The notes below the pieces were generated by a model. The model saw only the letters and a program-made list of their open reading frames with translations. It searched no databases and was not told where the DNA came from. 40,432 nucleotides of DNA from contig CALKND010000026.1 in NCBI GenBank assembly GCA_938092065.1, forward strand, positions 1 through 40,432, in the 5' to 3' direction. This document shows, piece after piece, positions 26,200 to 35,682 of the stretch. How positions within the stretch are numbered: the stretch's first letter is position 1; each line of letters begins with the position of its first letter. Source of the DNA: an uncultured Rhodospirillales bacterium (GTDB lineage: Bacteria > Pseudomonadota > Alphaproteobacteria > Rhodospirillales > JABHCV01). The position numbers and the translations under genes were made by a program.

Positions 26200-27216
26200 A
26201 TGACCTTGAATAAATGTGAGCACGGTGGCGACCCACAAGCCTTTGAGCAACGTTATGGCCGCTCAAAACATGGCTGGCTTGACCTCTCCACAGGTATAAA
26301 TCCGCAACCTTACGTTCCAAAAAAATTTAATGCTGAGGACTGGGGGTCACTGCCAAGTGCCGCTAACCTGAACAACCTGAAGCGGGCTGCAGCAATGTGC
26401 TACGGGGTGAGCGATCCGCAACTGATTACTGCCGCACCTGGCACTCAGTCATTTATTCAATGGCTACCTCGAATGCGCCCCGCAGGGAGAGTTTCAATTG
26501 TCTCCCCAACCTACAATGAACATGCCCTTTGCTGGCGCATAGCTGAACACACGGTTAGAGAAACCAGTGACCTAAACCAAGCCGAGGAAAATTCTGATGT
26601 GATAATTGTTGTCAACCCCAACAATCCAGACGGATACCAACATGCAAGCAAAGATTTGAAAAGCCTTGCCCAAAGGCAAGCTGAGAAAGGTGGCTGGCTG
26701 ATTGTTGATGAAGCATTTTGCGACGTTGTTCCCGAACTAAGCCTAGCTAGCGCCGTTGGCGCACCCGGTCTGATCATTTTGCGTTCCTTTGGTAAGTTTT
26801 ACGGCCTTGCCGGTTTGCGCCTAGGATTCGCTCTTACAGATCCTGTTGTAGCTGAGCGTTTATCGACCTTCCTTGGGCCTTGGGCGGTGTCAACACCAGC
26901 TGCCACCATAGGTGAGGAAGCCCTCTCAGATGACAAATGGATGAGCATCACTCGCCATCAGCTAAAGCTAGCAAGCAACCGCTTAGATAGGATTCTTGTG
27001 GCTCGTAATTTGGAAGTCGTCGGCGGTACATCTTTATTTCGCCTCGTTGCCACAAATCAAGCCAAAGCAGTTTACCAAGCCCTTGCTAAAAGCGGGATCA
27101 TGGTTCGCCAATTTCAATATGATCCCAATTGGCTTCGTTTTGGCTTGCCCGGATGTGAGAAAGATTGGCAAAGACTTGAAGTCGCTCTGAGACAATGCGG
27201 CATAAAAAAGACTTAA
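26200..27216 (+). CDS. CobD-like threonine-phosphate decarboxylase / class I aminotransferase
   Basis: The best match is L-threonine-O-3-phosphate decarboxylase (CobD, called CobC in some alphaproteobacteria), which makes the aminopropanol linker of cobalamin. The 338-residue product begins with the CEHGGDPQAFEQRYG pattern typical of CobD, has WLDLSTGINP, NPNNPDG, the aspartate in IVDEAFCD and the PLP lysine Lys199 in RSFGKFYGLAG. The ATG at 26200 is chosen; a frame from 26152 would overlap the SDR by 47 bases. No cbiB or other cobalamin gene lies in the window, so a histidinol-phosphate aminotransferase-like role cannot be excluded. A long inverted repeat begins directly after the stop. Confidence 0.83.
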   Translation: MTLNKCEHGGDPQAFEQRYGRSKHGWLDLSTGINPQPYVPKKFNAEDWGSLPSAANLNNLKRAAAMCYGVSDPQLITAAPGTQSFIQWLPRMRPAGRVSIVSPTYNEHALCWRIAEHTVRETSDLNQAEENSDVIIVVNPNNPDGYQHASKDLKSLAQRQAEKGGWLIVDEAFCDVVPELSLASAVGAPGLIILRSFGKFYGLAGLRLGFALTDPVVAERLSTFLGPWAVSTPAATIGEEALSDDKWMSITRHQLKLASNRLDRILVARNLEVVGGTSLFRLVATNQAKAVYQALAKSGIMVRQFQYDPNWLRFGLPGCEKDWQRLEVALRQCGIKKT

Positions 27217-27262
27217 GTAGCAACCAACAGTTCTAGAGGACAAATACCCTGAGAGTTGCTAC
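27217..27262 (+). repeat. Inverted repeat directly after the CobD-like gene
   Basis: GTAGCAAC (27217-27224) and GTTGCTAC (27255-27262) are perfect 8-bp arms around 30 bases. The interior can pair further (TCT with AGA, AGG with CCT), giving a long bulged hairpin. It starts on the base after the stop codon. No T-run follows, so a 3'-end protecting structure or a weak terminator are both possible. Confidence 0.55.
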
Positions 27263-27412
27263 ATTGATTTATAATAAAAATGGAAAAAAGTAGATACACG
27301 AAAGATTACAATTTCAACCCTAAAAAAAGTTGCTGAGGCAAACAGCAATTGTGGGACTGTCCAACTTCAATAGCATTGCTTCAAGCCAGCTTCTCAGCTA
27401 AGTGTCCTTTAA

Positions 27413-27721
27413 ATGAATGATCAATCAAAAGAAAATAAAATGGCCAATGAGGCCAATTATGACGATCCTATAGCTATCGCCATTCTTGACATCCTTAGTG
27501 GGGGCAAAGCGCCGACTTTCAAAGATGTGGCGTACGCTATTGCCAATGAGCGTAGAAAACCAAAAGATGGCCCTAATTTATGGCGGCGTTATCTAAATGC
27601 GGTAAAGCAACAGGCTATACATCTAGCCAAATCAGGACGTATTACACTTATACGCAAGGGACAGCCTGTGGACCCAAAAAATTTCAAGGGCATTGTAACA
27701 ATGCAGTTGCCTTTAAAATAG
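27413..27721 (+). CDS. DUF3253 domain protein
   Basis: This 102-residue protein resembles the DUF3253 family, small proteins predicted to be winged-helix-like, with no known function. The supporting features are AILDILSGGKAPTFKDVAYAI near 22-42, WRRYLNAVKQQAIHLAKSGRI near 57-77 and the family's closing IRKGQPVDPKNFKG. ATG 27413 is used; ATG 27440 (MANEANYDD) is equally possible because neither has a clear ribosome site. It is isolated from its neighbours, 196 bases after the CobD-like gene. Confidence 0.75.
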   Translation: MNDQSKENKMANEANYDDPIAIAILDILSGGKAPTFKDVAYAIANERRKPKDGPNLWRRYLNAVKQQAIHLAKSGRITLIRKGQPVDPKNFKGIVTMQLPLK

Positions 27722-28021
27722 AGAAATATGCCCTTGTGCTCAAGCTATTACCACATCACAACGTCAATGAAGATTTTAGTATTTCAACCGCTATCAAACT
27801 GTCGATTAAATATTACGCTAATACTTTTGGCGTAAATCCATTACTAAAATTAGCCGTCATAAATAACTACTTATCCAATTCACAAATGTTCAAGGTCTCT
27901 GCAACTGCCTCTCTAATAAGTTACAAAAGTTGCTAATCATCTGTACAATTGTTTAACGAAAAAAGCTAATTTTCATAAGTTTGGGCAAGTAGAATTGATC
28001 CATGGGCCAATTAGCAAAATT
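27722..28021. other. Gene-free stretch after the DUF3253 gene
   Basis: About 300 AT-rich bases lie between two convergent genes. The only structure I see is a TTACGC / GCGTAA inverted repeat with an 11-base loop around 27815-27838. An open frame from 27580 runs to 27936, but it overlaps the DUF3253 gene out of frame and looks like chance. Confidence 0.5.
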
Positions 28022-28345
28022 TTATTTTGATTTATCGAGATTATGGTCGTTTTCTCCCATCTTGCGTTGATTTCCCTGATAAGGGTCTGGCCTGTCGTAG
28101 CATACAGCCTGGCCAATTGTTCGATAGCACCAGACTTTAGGCGTCGGGTTTGGCTCATCTTCTTCACAGTAAGTGCGGCCAGTGTTGCTTCGAATGGTCG
28201 AACAATCCTTGCCACTAGCAAAAGAAACAAAATGGTCACTGACAGTCTTGCCAGTGCCCACCGCAGAAACACCATCGACCGCTGCAAGGCGCGGATCGCA
28301 TGCACTAAGAGATACAGCAATTACTAGAATACTGAGTGACCGCAT
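28022..28345 (-). CDS. Small cysteine-rich putative lipoprotein
   Basis: This 107-residue protein has a short signal peptide and a lipobox LSAC with Cys16, so it is probably a lipoprotein. The mature part has four more cysteines in the pattern DCS, TYCEEDEP, VWCYRT and AVCYDRPDP. I recall a similar pattern in short uncharacterised proteins of alphaproteobacteria. The pairs could form disulfides in the periplasm. The gene is divergent from a thioredoxin-like gene 233 bases away, with a strong dyad in between. I do not know its function. Confidence 0.8.
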   Translation of the reverse strand: MRSLSILVIAVSLSACDPRLAAVDGVSAVGTGKTVSDHFVSFASGKDCSTIRSNTGRTYCEEDEPNPTPKVWCYRTIGQAVCYDRPDPYQGNQRKMGENDHNLDKSK

Positions 28346-28401
28346 GTCTCAAAAAAATCCTTGATTATTATGTTTAGCATTTATTTAATGTTACACCATC
28401 C

Positions 28402-28432
28402 ACGGTTAAAGCGTCGTTAATAAGTTAACGAC
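28402..28432. promoter_or_regulatory. CtrA-like site overlapping a perfect dyad between lipoprotein and thioredoxin-like genes
   Basis: TTAA-N7-TTAA occurs at 28406-28420, the full consensus of the alphaproteobacterial cell-cycle regulator CtrA. It overlaps a perfect 8-bp dyad GTCGTTAA-TAAG-TTAACGAC at 28413-28432. The 13-mer ACGGTTAAAGCGT that opens the site also occurs upstream of the MMPL exporter at 21596. One TTAA-N7-TTAA match is expected by chance in an AT-rich window of this size, so the assignment is tentative. Confidence 0.35.
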
Positions 28433-28578
28433 TATTTTATATGAATTAACAATTTAGCAAATAAACCCAGTTAACACGGAAATCTGAAGACCCTCGCTTA
28501 CGAGCTTTTCTTGATTGAAAGTATTTTTAAGGCTAATCAAGAGCATCAATTAAATAATTTTGTCAGGAAATAAGATTT

Positions 28579-29142
28579 ATGGTTTCCACGGAAACCCCGA
28601 TTTGCAAAATTGGTTGGAAAGCTCCGGACTTCTCACTTGGTGGGGTCGATGGAGAAATTCATAGCCTTGAGAGTGTGCGTGGAGAAAATGGCACCGTAGT
28701 TATGTTTATTTGCAATCATTGCCCATATGTGAAGGCTATCCTTGATCGTCTGGTGCGCGATATGAAGGAACTGCAGGCAATTGGTGTTGGTGTTATCGCT
28801 ATTATGTCAAATGATCCCAGCGACTATCCTGAGGACACCTTCCTCAATATGAAAATTGTAAGTGAGAAAAACGGTTTCACCTTCCCCTACACTATTGACC
28901 CAACCCAGCAAACAGCCCAAGATTATGGTGCAGTATGCACGCCTGATTTCTTTGGCTTTGATAAAGATCTGGGACTGAAGTATCGGGGGCGACTTGATTC
29001 CTCAAATAAAAAACCAGGTCCGAAGGACGCCCGACGGGAGCTATTTGAAGCAATGAGTGAAGTGGCCAAATCTGGTCAGGGGCCTGCATATCAAACTCCC
29101 TCAATAGGATGTTCCATAAAGTGGATAGGTGAAAACTCGTAA
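28579..29142 (+). CDS. Thioredoxin-like (AhpC/TSA fold) protein
   Basis: This 187-residue protein belongs to a peroxiredoxin-like group within the thioredoxin superfamily. It starts with GWKAPDFSLGGVDG, has the CXXC motif Cys45-Asn-His-Cys48 in FICNHCPYVKAI, and ends with the conserved PSIGCSIKW. There is no signal peptide, so it is probably cytoplasmic. The usual reading is a thiol-disulfide oxidoreductase or reductase of peroxides with an unknown partner. AGGA lies about 10 bases before the ATG. It is monocistronic in appearance. Confidence 0.88.
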   Translation: MVSTETPICKIGWKAPDFSLGGVDGEIHSLESVRGENGTVVMFICNHCPYVKAILDRLVRDMKELQAIGVGVIAIMSNDPSDYPEDTFLNMKIVSEKNGFTFPYTIDPTQQTAQDYGAVCTPDFFGFDKDLGLKYRGRLDSSNKKPGPKDARRELFEAMSEVAKSGQGPAYQTPSIGCSIKWIGENS

Positions 29143-29221
29143 AGCGTGTTTGCCTTCCTTATTCCATAGGGATATTTTAAACTCGTTTATTAAGTCATAA
29201 TTTGAATTATGGAGATACAAA

Positions 29222-29884
29222 GTGTCTGAGCCTATTCAAGAAGGCATATTGCGCGAAATTGACGAAGAACTACGCAAAGATCAGTTTAACAAGCTGTGGA
29301 TGCGGTACGGTAAAATTCTAATTGGCCTTGCCTTCGTTGTTATTTCTTCTGTCGCTGGCTACAAGGCCTGGCAAAACTATGATGTCACCAACCGAAGCGA
29401 ACAAGGTGAGCGCTTTGCCGCAGCCATTAACCTTATCAATGAAGGTGATAAAGAAGTAGCCCTTAGCGCCTTAGCAGATTTTCAGGCTGAAGCCTCTCAA
29501 GGCTATCAAATGCTTGCTGGATTCCAAGCTGCCGCTATGATGGCTAGTGGGGAAGACTTTCAAGGCGCCGCTGCTGCTTATGACAAGCTAGCAAAAGATG
29601 CTTCTCTAGATACCATTTATCGTGATCTGGCAATTTTGCTTGGGACGATCCAACAGATGAACAATAATGGCGATACAGCCACATTGACTACTTCACTTGC
29701 TTTGCTTACAGCTGATAAAAATCCATGGCGATATAGTGCACGCGAGTTAATTGCTGTTCTTGCTAAACAATCTGGTGACAAGGCTAAGGCACGAAGATTA
29801 TTCACCGCATTAACTGATGATGAAACAACACCTCAAGGCATTCGTCTGCGGGCCAGGGAATTGCTTACTGGATTAGGCGAATAA
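29222..29884 (+). CDS. Membrane-anchored TPR protein, YfgM-like
   Basis: This 220-residue protein has a cytoplasmic N-terminus of about 30 residues, one membrane helix (about 31-48) and a periplasmic TPR-like helical region, the layout of the YfgM/AncA family that associates with the Sec translocon and periplasmic chaperones. The GTG start at 29222 has GGAG 7 bases upstream. It lies 15 bases ahead of bamB, followed by der; the same trio is seen in many proteobacteria, which supports the call. Confidence 0.88.
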   Translation: MSEPIQEGILREIDEELRKDQFNKLWMRYGKILIGLAFVVISSVAGYKAWQNYDVTNRSEQGERFAAAINLINEGDKEVALSALADFQAEASQGYQMLAGFQAAAMMASGEDFQGAAAAYDKLAKDASLDTIYRDLAILLGTIQQMNNNGDTATLTTSLALLTADKNPWRYSARELIAVLAKQSGDKAKARRLFTALTDDETTPQGIRLRARELLTGLGE

Positions 29885-29899
29885 AAGGATACAAAGACG

Positions 29900-31267
29900 A
29901 TGAGTGTTGTAAAAAATGTTATATTTAAATTTAAGCCCCTTCGGCTTGTCACCCTTATTGTGAGTTCTCTAGCTCTGACTGGCTGCGAGGCATTGACGGA
30001 ACCAGGTGGTCTGTTTGGTGATGTATTAAAAGTGCCGCTCTCAGGTGAGCGTATTTCAGTGTTGAGGCATCAACGCTCTTTAAACCCCGATGCCGAATTA
30101 TCAGCAATGGACATTTTATTACCCCCACCATCTGCCAATGCCAATTGGCCTCAGGCAGGTGGCTATGCCAACCATGCTATGCATCACATTGAAATAGGTG
30201 AAAGTATTAATCTCGCTTGGTCTTCAGATATTGGAGCTGGATCCGATGATGAGTTAAGACTAATTGGAACCCCAATAATTGCTGCTGGCCGGATCTATGC
30301 AATGGATGCATCATCTAATGTCAGCGCATTTGATACCAAAACTGGTAAGATGTTTTGGCGCACCTCATTAACCCCTGATGAAGAAGACGACGATCATATG
30401 AGTGGGGGACTAGCTTTCGAAGATGGTAAAGTTTATGTCACCACTGGTTTTGCAGAGGTTATTGCTCTGAATGCCAGTAGCGGAACAGTAATATGGCGCA
30501 CAACTTTGCCTGGCCCCATGCGCAGCGCCCCAACAGTTCGAAGTGGACGCGTCTTCGCCATGACCGTAGACAGTCGCCTATATGCCTTGAATGGGGCTAC
30601 AGGCGATGAAATTTGGAATTACATTGGCATTCCTGAAATTGCTAGTTTACTTGGAGGCGCCAGTCCGGCTGTTGACAATGGTGTCGTCGTTGCGCCCTTT
30701 CCTTCTGGTGAGCTCATTGCCCTTAAAGTTGAGAATGGCCGCGTATTGTGGACTGAGGCACTCTTAAGCACTCGAAGAATTAATGTAGTTTCGACCATTG
30801 CTCATATTCGCGGGCAGCCAATTATCGACCGCGGTCAGGTTTTTGCTATTTCCCATGGCGGCATGATGGTCTCAATCGATTTGCGAAGTGGTCGGCGTAT
30901 TTGGAGCAAAGAAATTGGCGGACTATCCAACCCATGGGTAGCGGGTGATTATATATTCCTGTTAACTAATGATGCTGAAGTTGTTGCCATTTCACGCAAA
31001 AGTGGCTCTATTCATTGGGTTCAGACCTTGCCCCAGTATGAGAATCCACAAACCAAGGACAATCCAATTATCTGGAACGGTCCGATTTTGGCCAGCGACC
31101 GCCTTCTCCTTGCTAGTTCTCTAGGCCTAGTCTATTCCATATCCCCTTATGATGGACGAATCATGGGAAGTGTTGAGATGCCATCAGGAATATCTGTGCC
31201 TCCAGTTATTGCAGGACGAAGCGTCTATTTTCTTGCGGATAACGCTAGCCTATTAGCCTATCGCTAA
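29900..31267 (+). CDS. bamB: Outer membrane assembly lipoprotein BamB
   Basis: BamB is the beta-propeller lipoprotein of the BAM complex, which inserts beta-barrel proteins into the outer membrane. The 455-residue product has a signal peptide with the lipobox LTGC (Cys29) and then repeated PQQ-like propeller blades, seen as patterns such as GRIYAMDASSNVSAFDTKTG, GKVYVTTGFAEVIALNASSG and GRVFAMTVDSRLYALNGATG. It is followed 21 bases later by der. Confidence 0.95.
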   Translation: MSVVKNVIFKFKPLRLVTLIVSSLALTGCEALTEPGGLFGDVLKVPLSGERISVLRHQRSLNPDAELSAMDILLPPPSANANWPQAGGYANHAMHHIEIGESINLAWSSDIGAGSDDELRLIGTPIIAAGRIYAMDASSNVSAFDTKTGKMFWRTSLTPDEEDDDHMSGGLAFEDGKVYVTTGFAEVIALNASSGTVIWRTTLPGPMRSAPTVRSGRVFAMTVDSRLYALNGATGDEIWNYIGIPEIASLLGGASPAVDNGVVVAPFPSGELIALKVENGRVLWTEALLSTRRINVVSTIAHIRGQPIIDRGQVFAISHGGMMVSIDLRSGRRIWSKEIGGLSNPWVAGDYIFLLTNDAEVVAISRKSGSIHWVQTLPQYENPQTKDNPIIWNGPILASDRLLLASSLGLVYSISPYDGRIMGSVEMPSGISVPPVIAGRSVYFLADNASLLAYR

Positions 31268-31288
31268 CCTAATACCAGATATGAGAAC

Positions 31289-32665
31289 ATGAGCTTTACC
31301 GTTGCCATCGTTGGACGACCAAATGTCGGCAAGTCGACACTTTTCAACAGACTAGTTGGCAAGCGTCTCGCTATTGTTGATAACACTCCAGGGGTGACCC
31401 GCGACCGGCGCGAAGGTCAGGGCCGTATTTCAGATATGAAATTCTCAATTATAGATACTGCTGGATTAGAGGATGCCATGGATGGATCCCTAGAAGATCG
31501 TATGCGCAAGCAAACTAGTCTTGCCTTAAACGAAGCTAATGTCGCTCTGATGTTGATTGATGCGCGGGCAGGGGTAACGCCACTAGATAGTCATTTTGGA
31601 AGATGGATCCGCCAACAAGGTGTGCCATTAATACTTGTCGCTAACAAGTGTGAGGGGCGTACTGGAATCCCGGGACTGGCTGAATCCTATGGTCTGGGCC
31701 TTGGTAAACCCTTAGCTTTTTCTGCCGAACATGGTGAGGGCCTATCCGAGCTATACGATGCGCTATTGCCTTACACCAAAATAAACGAGGTCGGTGATGT
31801 TAATGAAAGAATTTGCAACGACTATAACGATGATGAAAAAAATGATGCCAATCGCTCCATCAATATGGCAATCGTTGGACGCCCTAACGTAGGAAAATCC
31901 ACACTGGTCAACTGCTTGCTTGGTGAAGAGCGCATGCTAACTGGGCCAGAAGCCGGTATCACACGAGATGCGATCAGCACTAGTTGGCTTTACAATACGC
32001 GAGAGATCAAATTAGTCGATACTGCAGGGTTACGAAGAAAGTCCAGAGTTAGCGAAAAAGTTGAAAGCCTCTCCACCAGCGATTCTATACGTGCTATTAA
32101 ATTTGCTCAAGTCGTCGTCCTAGTTCTAGATTCTCAGGACTTGCTGGAGAAACAAGATTTAACAATTGCCCGTCGCGTCATCAACGAAGGGCGAGTTTTA
32201 GTCATCGCTGTTAATAAATGGGATTTAGTAAAGGAATCTAAGAAAACTCTTGGCACGTTAAGTGATCGCTTGCAAAAGTCTTTCCCTCAGGCTCGCGGTA
32301 TTCCAATAATTACTTTGTCTGCCAAAAATGGACGCGGCACTAATCGTCTGCTACCTGCTGTTATGAATATTTATGACTTATGGAATAAGCGTATTTCGAC
32401 TGGGGCGCTCAATCGCTGGCTTGAAGGTATCACTGCCCATCATCCGCCACCGCTAACTAGTGGCCTTCGTATCAAGTTACGCTATATGACTCAGGCCAAA
32501 ACACGCCCGCCAACGTTTGTCGTCTTCGCCAGCCGCCCAGAAAAGCTGCCAGAATCCTACTCGCGTTACTTAGTGAATGCGCTGAGGGAAGATTTTAAAT
32601 TGCCCGGTGTCCCCCTTCGCCTTCACACCAAAAAAGGCAACAACCCTTATGCCCAAAAAAAATGA
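31289..32665 (+). CDS. der: Ribosome biogenesis GTPase Der (EngA)
   Basis: Der is a tandem-GTPase factor needed for 50S subunit maturation. The 458-residue product has two G domains: GRPNVGKST with Lys15 and, in the second, the same motif with Lys203, plus DTAGL and NKWD (second domain) and NKCEG (first domain). A C-terminal KH-like domain holds LRIKLRYMTQAKTRPPTF. Its place after bamB is conserved widely. A weak hairpin at 32672-32686 follows the stop. Confidence 0.97.
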   Translation: MSFTVAIVGRPNVGKSTLFNRLVGKRLAIVDNTPGVTRDRREGQGRISDMKFSIIDTAGLEDAMDGSLEDRMRKQTSLALNEANVALMLIDARAGVTPLDSHFGRWIRQQGVPLILVANKCEGRTGIPGLAESYGLGLGKPLAFSAEHGEGLSELYDALLPYTKINEVGDVNERICNDYNDDEKNDANRSINMAIVGRPNVGKSTLVNCLLGEERMLTGPEAGITRDAISTSWLYNTREIKLVDTAGLRRKSRVSEKVESLSTSDSIRAIKFAQVVVLVLDSQDLLEKQDLTIARRVINEGRVLVIAVNKWDLVKESKKTLGTLSDRLQKSFPQARGIPIITLSAKNGRGTNRLLPAVMNIYDLWNKRISTGALNRWLEGITAHHPPPLTSGLRIKLRYMTQAKTRPPTFVVFASRPEKLPESYSRYLVNALREDFKLPGVPLRLHTKKGNNPYAQKK

Positions 32666-32848
32666 CAAGAGAACGTCCAACACGTTTTATAAACATAGTG
32701 TAGTGTAGGATGTGGCATAAAAATTAGCTCATACTATATTTTAGATCGAGCGCAAAAAACTATTGAGCACTGATGAAAACACAATTTATTTATGATGTAC
32801 CATGTAGTGGGAAAGAATTTAGTCACAGTTTTTCATGACTTTTATTCA

Positions 32849-32874
32849 AGCTGACGTTGCCTGTCAGCTATAAA
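32849..32874 (+). promoter_or_regulatory. Perfect dyad and -10-like box upstream of ppc
   Basis: AGCTGAC (32849-32855) and GTCAGCT (32863-32869) are perfect 7-bp arms around a 7-base spacer. The last T begins TATAAA (32869-32874), which resembles a -10 box, so the dyad would sit between the -35 and -10 positions, where a repressor site is expected. The -35 match is poor. It lies 64 bases before the ppc start. Confidence 0.4.
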
Positions 32875-32937
32875 AAGCTTAAGAACTGGCATTAACTTCA
32901 TCAACTCTTCGTATTACAATTAAAATTTGAGACTTCA

Positions 32938-35682
32938 ATGCCTGAAAACCTGATAGATGCCGATAAAGACGCCCCGCTACGTAACGATATTCGTTTGTTA
33001 GGCCGTTTATTGGGTAATACAGTACGCGAACAAAATGGCGAGGCAACTTTCAAGATCGTTGAAATGATCCGTCAGACCTCAGTTCGCTTTCACCGGGATA
33101 ATGACGAACCAGCTAAACATGAGTTACAAGAGTTACTAAACCAACTTGACCCTAAAGAAACTGTAGATGTGGTCAGAGCATTTAGTCTATTTTCCCATTT
33201 AGCCAATATTGCGGAGGACATGCATCACACCCGAAGAACCCGTAGCCATGACAGAGATGGAGACCCACCACGGAGGGGAACCATAGCTAACGTTATGACC
33301 CGGGCTGCTGAGGCTGGAATTAAGGCCAAAGATTTACGCACTTTCTTTAGAGATGCACATGTGCTTCCAGTTTTAACCGCCCACCCCACTGAAGTGCGGC
33401 GAAAAAGTGTCATGCGTCATGAATTAGCCATATCAGCCCTTTTAACCCGCTGTGAGCGCTCTGACTTAACTCCAGAGGAACACGATGAGGTCAAAGACCA
33501 AATTCGTCGGACAGTACTCGCCCTATGGCAGACAGGCATGTTACGCCAGAGTCGCCTCAATGTTGTGGATGAGGTTTCTAATGGCCTTGCATACTATGAC
33601 TACTCATTACTTGGGCAATTGCCAAAAATATATCGGGCAATTGAAGATAGGCTTAGCAAACTTGACAAAAAATTTGAGGCAATCGAACCATTTCTGCAAA
33701 TTGGCAGTTGGATTGGTGGCGATCGAGACGGAAACCCATTTGTCACCGCCGACGTTTTACGTGACACGGTGAAACGTCATGGCAGCAAGATAGTTACGTT
33801 CTATTTTCAGGAACTTCATGAATTAGGTGCAGAACTATCATTGGCCTCTACGCTGGTGGATGTTTCCTCAGACCTGACCAAATTAGCCGAGAAATCACCG
33901 AAGAATTTTGATAAAGAGCCCTACAGGAGTGCCATATCTGGTATTTATGCCCGTCTTGCAGCAACCGCAAAAAAATATAAACTAGCTGAACCACCTCGGC
34001 GGCCTGTAGGTGACGCAGCACCTTATTCTTACCCTGACGAATTCGCCGCTGATCTAAGTACTATCCATAAGTCACTAGTTGCAAATGGCTCTGCTGATCT
34101 TGCCGACGGCCGATTACGAGATTTATTACGCTCAGTTAATTGCTTTGGATTACACCTTGCCAGCCTAGACTTGCGACAAAACTCATCTATACACGAGAGT
34201 GTAATTACTGAGTTATTCGACGTCGTTGAGGACAAAGTTGATTATGCAAACCTTAACGAAGATCGTCGTATTGAGTTGCTAGCCACTGAACTCAATTCTG
34301 GAAGGTCTCTACTTCGCACTGGTTGGACTTATAGCAAGGTAACGACAAGCGAATTAAATATTCTAGAGGCTGCTGCAAGAGCCCGCACGACCCTTGGGCC
34401 ACGCACGATCACAACCTCTATAATTTCTAATACTCAGGCAGCATCAGATGTATTGGAGCTGGCAGTATTGCTGAAACAAGCTAATTTAGTCAGTCCCGAT
34501 GGCGTCAGCACACTACAGATTGTACCACTATTTGAGACCATTGCCGATCTTAGAAATTGTGTCGAGATCATGGATCGTTTGCTGTCTATTCCACAATACA
34601 GGCGACTGGTCGATAGCCTTGGTGGCGTTCAGGAAATCATGCTAGGATATTCAGATAGCAACAAAGACGGTGGCTTCCTGACTTCTGGATGGGAGCTTTA
34701 CAAGGCGCAGACAACGTTAATTGGGCTGTTCGATCGCAAAGGGGTCAAATTGCGTCTATTCCATGGCCGTGGTGGAACGGTTGGACGTGGCGGTGGCCCG
34801 AGCTACGAAGCTATTCTAGCACAGCCCAGCGGTGCTGTTCAGGGTCAGCTACGTATGACGGAACAAGGTGAAATTATTTCCAGCAAGTATTCCAACCCAG
34901 GCCTAGGACGAAGAAATCTTGAAATACTTGCAGCAGCAACATTAGAGGCATCTCTCTTACAAGCAAACGCGTCCCCACTGCCAACAGAATATATAAGCGC
35001 TATGGATGAGCTTTCTAATAGTGCTTTTGAGGCCTATCAGGAGCTAGTTTATAAAACGGACGGCTTTGAAGATTATTTCTGGTCTTCAACTGTGATTAAT
35101 GAAATCGCCACTCTGCACATTGGGTCGAGGCCCCCTTCGCGTAAAAAAACTCGCAAGATTGAAGATCTTAGGGCGATCCCTTGGGTATTTAGTTGGGCTC
35201 AATGCCGCCTGATGCTGCCTGGCTGGTACGGTTTTGGAACGGCTGTGGAAAATTGGCTCGCAAATAACCCAGACAAAGGTATGCCTTTTTTGCAAGAGCT
35301 CTACCAAGAGTGGCCGTTCTTTCGTAGTCAGTTATCAAATATGGATATGGTACTGGCAAAAAGTAGCATTGCTATCGCCAGGCGCTATTCGCAACTTGTA
35401 GAGGATAAAAAACTGCGCGAGAGAATTTTTAACCGCATCCATAGTGAATGGAAAAGCTCAATTGATTCCTTGTTGAAAATATCTGGACAAAAAAAACTGC
35501 TGCAGACAAACCCCCTGCTTGAGCGTTCCATTCACAACCGCTTTCCATACCTCGATCCGTTGAACCATCTACAGGTAGAGTTGATGAAGAAGTACCGTCG
35601 GGAATCAGAGAATGCCAAGGTCCTTCGTGGTATTCAACTAACTATTAATGGCATATCAGCAGGCTTGAGAAACAGTGGCTAG
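32938..35682 (+). CDS. ppc: Phosphoenolpyruvate carboxylase
   Basis: Ppc adds bicarbonate to phosphoenolpyruvate to refill oxaloacetate. The 914-residue product is of normal bacterial length. Catalytic His149 lies in [13 protein letters not shown]; the [14 protein letters not shown] block, [12 protein letters not shown], the glycine loop [16 protein letters not shown] and [17 protein letters not shown] all agree, and the C-terminus ends [11 protein letters not shown], close to the conserved NTG end. The gene stands alone after a 272-base gap that carries a candidate operator. Confidence 0.97.
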   Translation: MPENLIDADKDAPLRNDIRLLGRLLGNTVREQNGEATFKIVEMIRQTSVRFHRDNDEPAKHELQELLNQLDPKETVDVVRAFSLFSHLANIAEDMHHTRRTRSHDRDGDPPRRGTIANVMTRAAEAGIKAKDLRTFFRDAHVLPVLTAHPTEVRRKSVMRHELAISALLTRCERSDLTPEEHDEVKDQIRRTVLALWQTGMLRQSRLNVVDEVSNGLAYYDYSLLGQLPKIYRAIEDRLSKLDKKFEAIEPFLQIGSWIGGDRDGNPFVTADVLRDTVKRHGSKIVTFYFQELHELGAELSLASTLVDVSSDLTKLAEKSPKNFDKEPYRSAISGIYARLAATAKKYKLAEPPRRPVGDAAPYSYPDEFAADLSTIHKSLVANGSADLADGRLRDLLRSVNCFGLHLASLDLRQNSSIHESVITELFDVVEDKVDYANLNEDRRIELLATELNSGRSLLRTGWTYSKVTTSELNILEAAARARTTLGPRTITTSIISNTQAASDVLELAVLLKQANLVSPDGVSTLQIVPLFETIADLRNCVEIMDRLLSIPQYRRLVDSLGGVQEIMLGYSDSNKDGGFLTSGWELYKAQTTLIGLFDRKGVKLRLFHGRGGTVGRGGGPSYEAILAQPSGAVQGQLRMTEQGEIISSKYSNPGLGRRNLEILAAATLEASLLQANASPLPTEYISAMDELSNSAFEAYQELVYKTDGFEDYFWSSTVINEIATLHIGSRPPSRKKTRKIEDLRAIPWVFSWAQCRLMLPGWYGFGTAVENWLANNPDKGMPFLQELYQEWPFFRSQLSNMDMVLAKSSIAIARRYSQLVEDKKLRERIFNRIHSEWKSSIDSLLKISGQKKLLQTNPLLERSIHNRFPYLDPLNHLQVELMKKYRRESENAKVLRGIQLTINGISAGLRNSG

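Noticed and set aside
27580-27936. Open frame overlapping the DUF3253 gene and extending 215 bases past it
   Set aside because: The overlapping part is out of frame with the real gene and the rest has no family resemblance or ribosome site.
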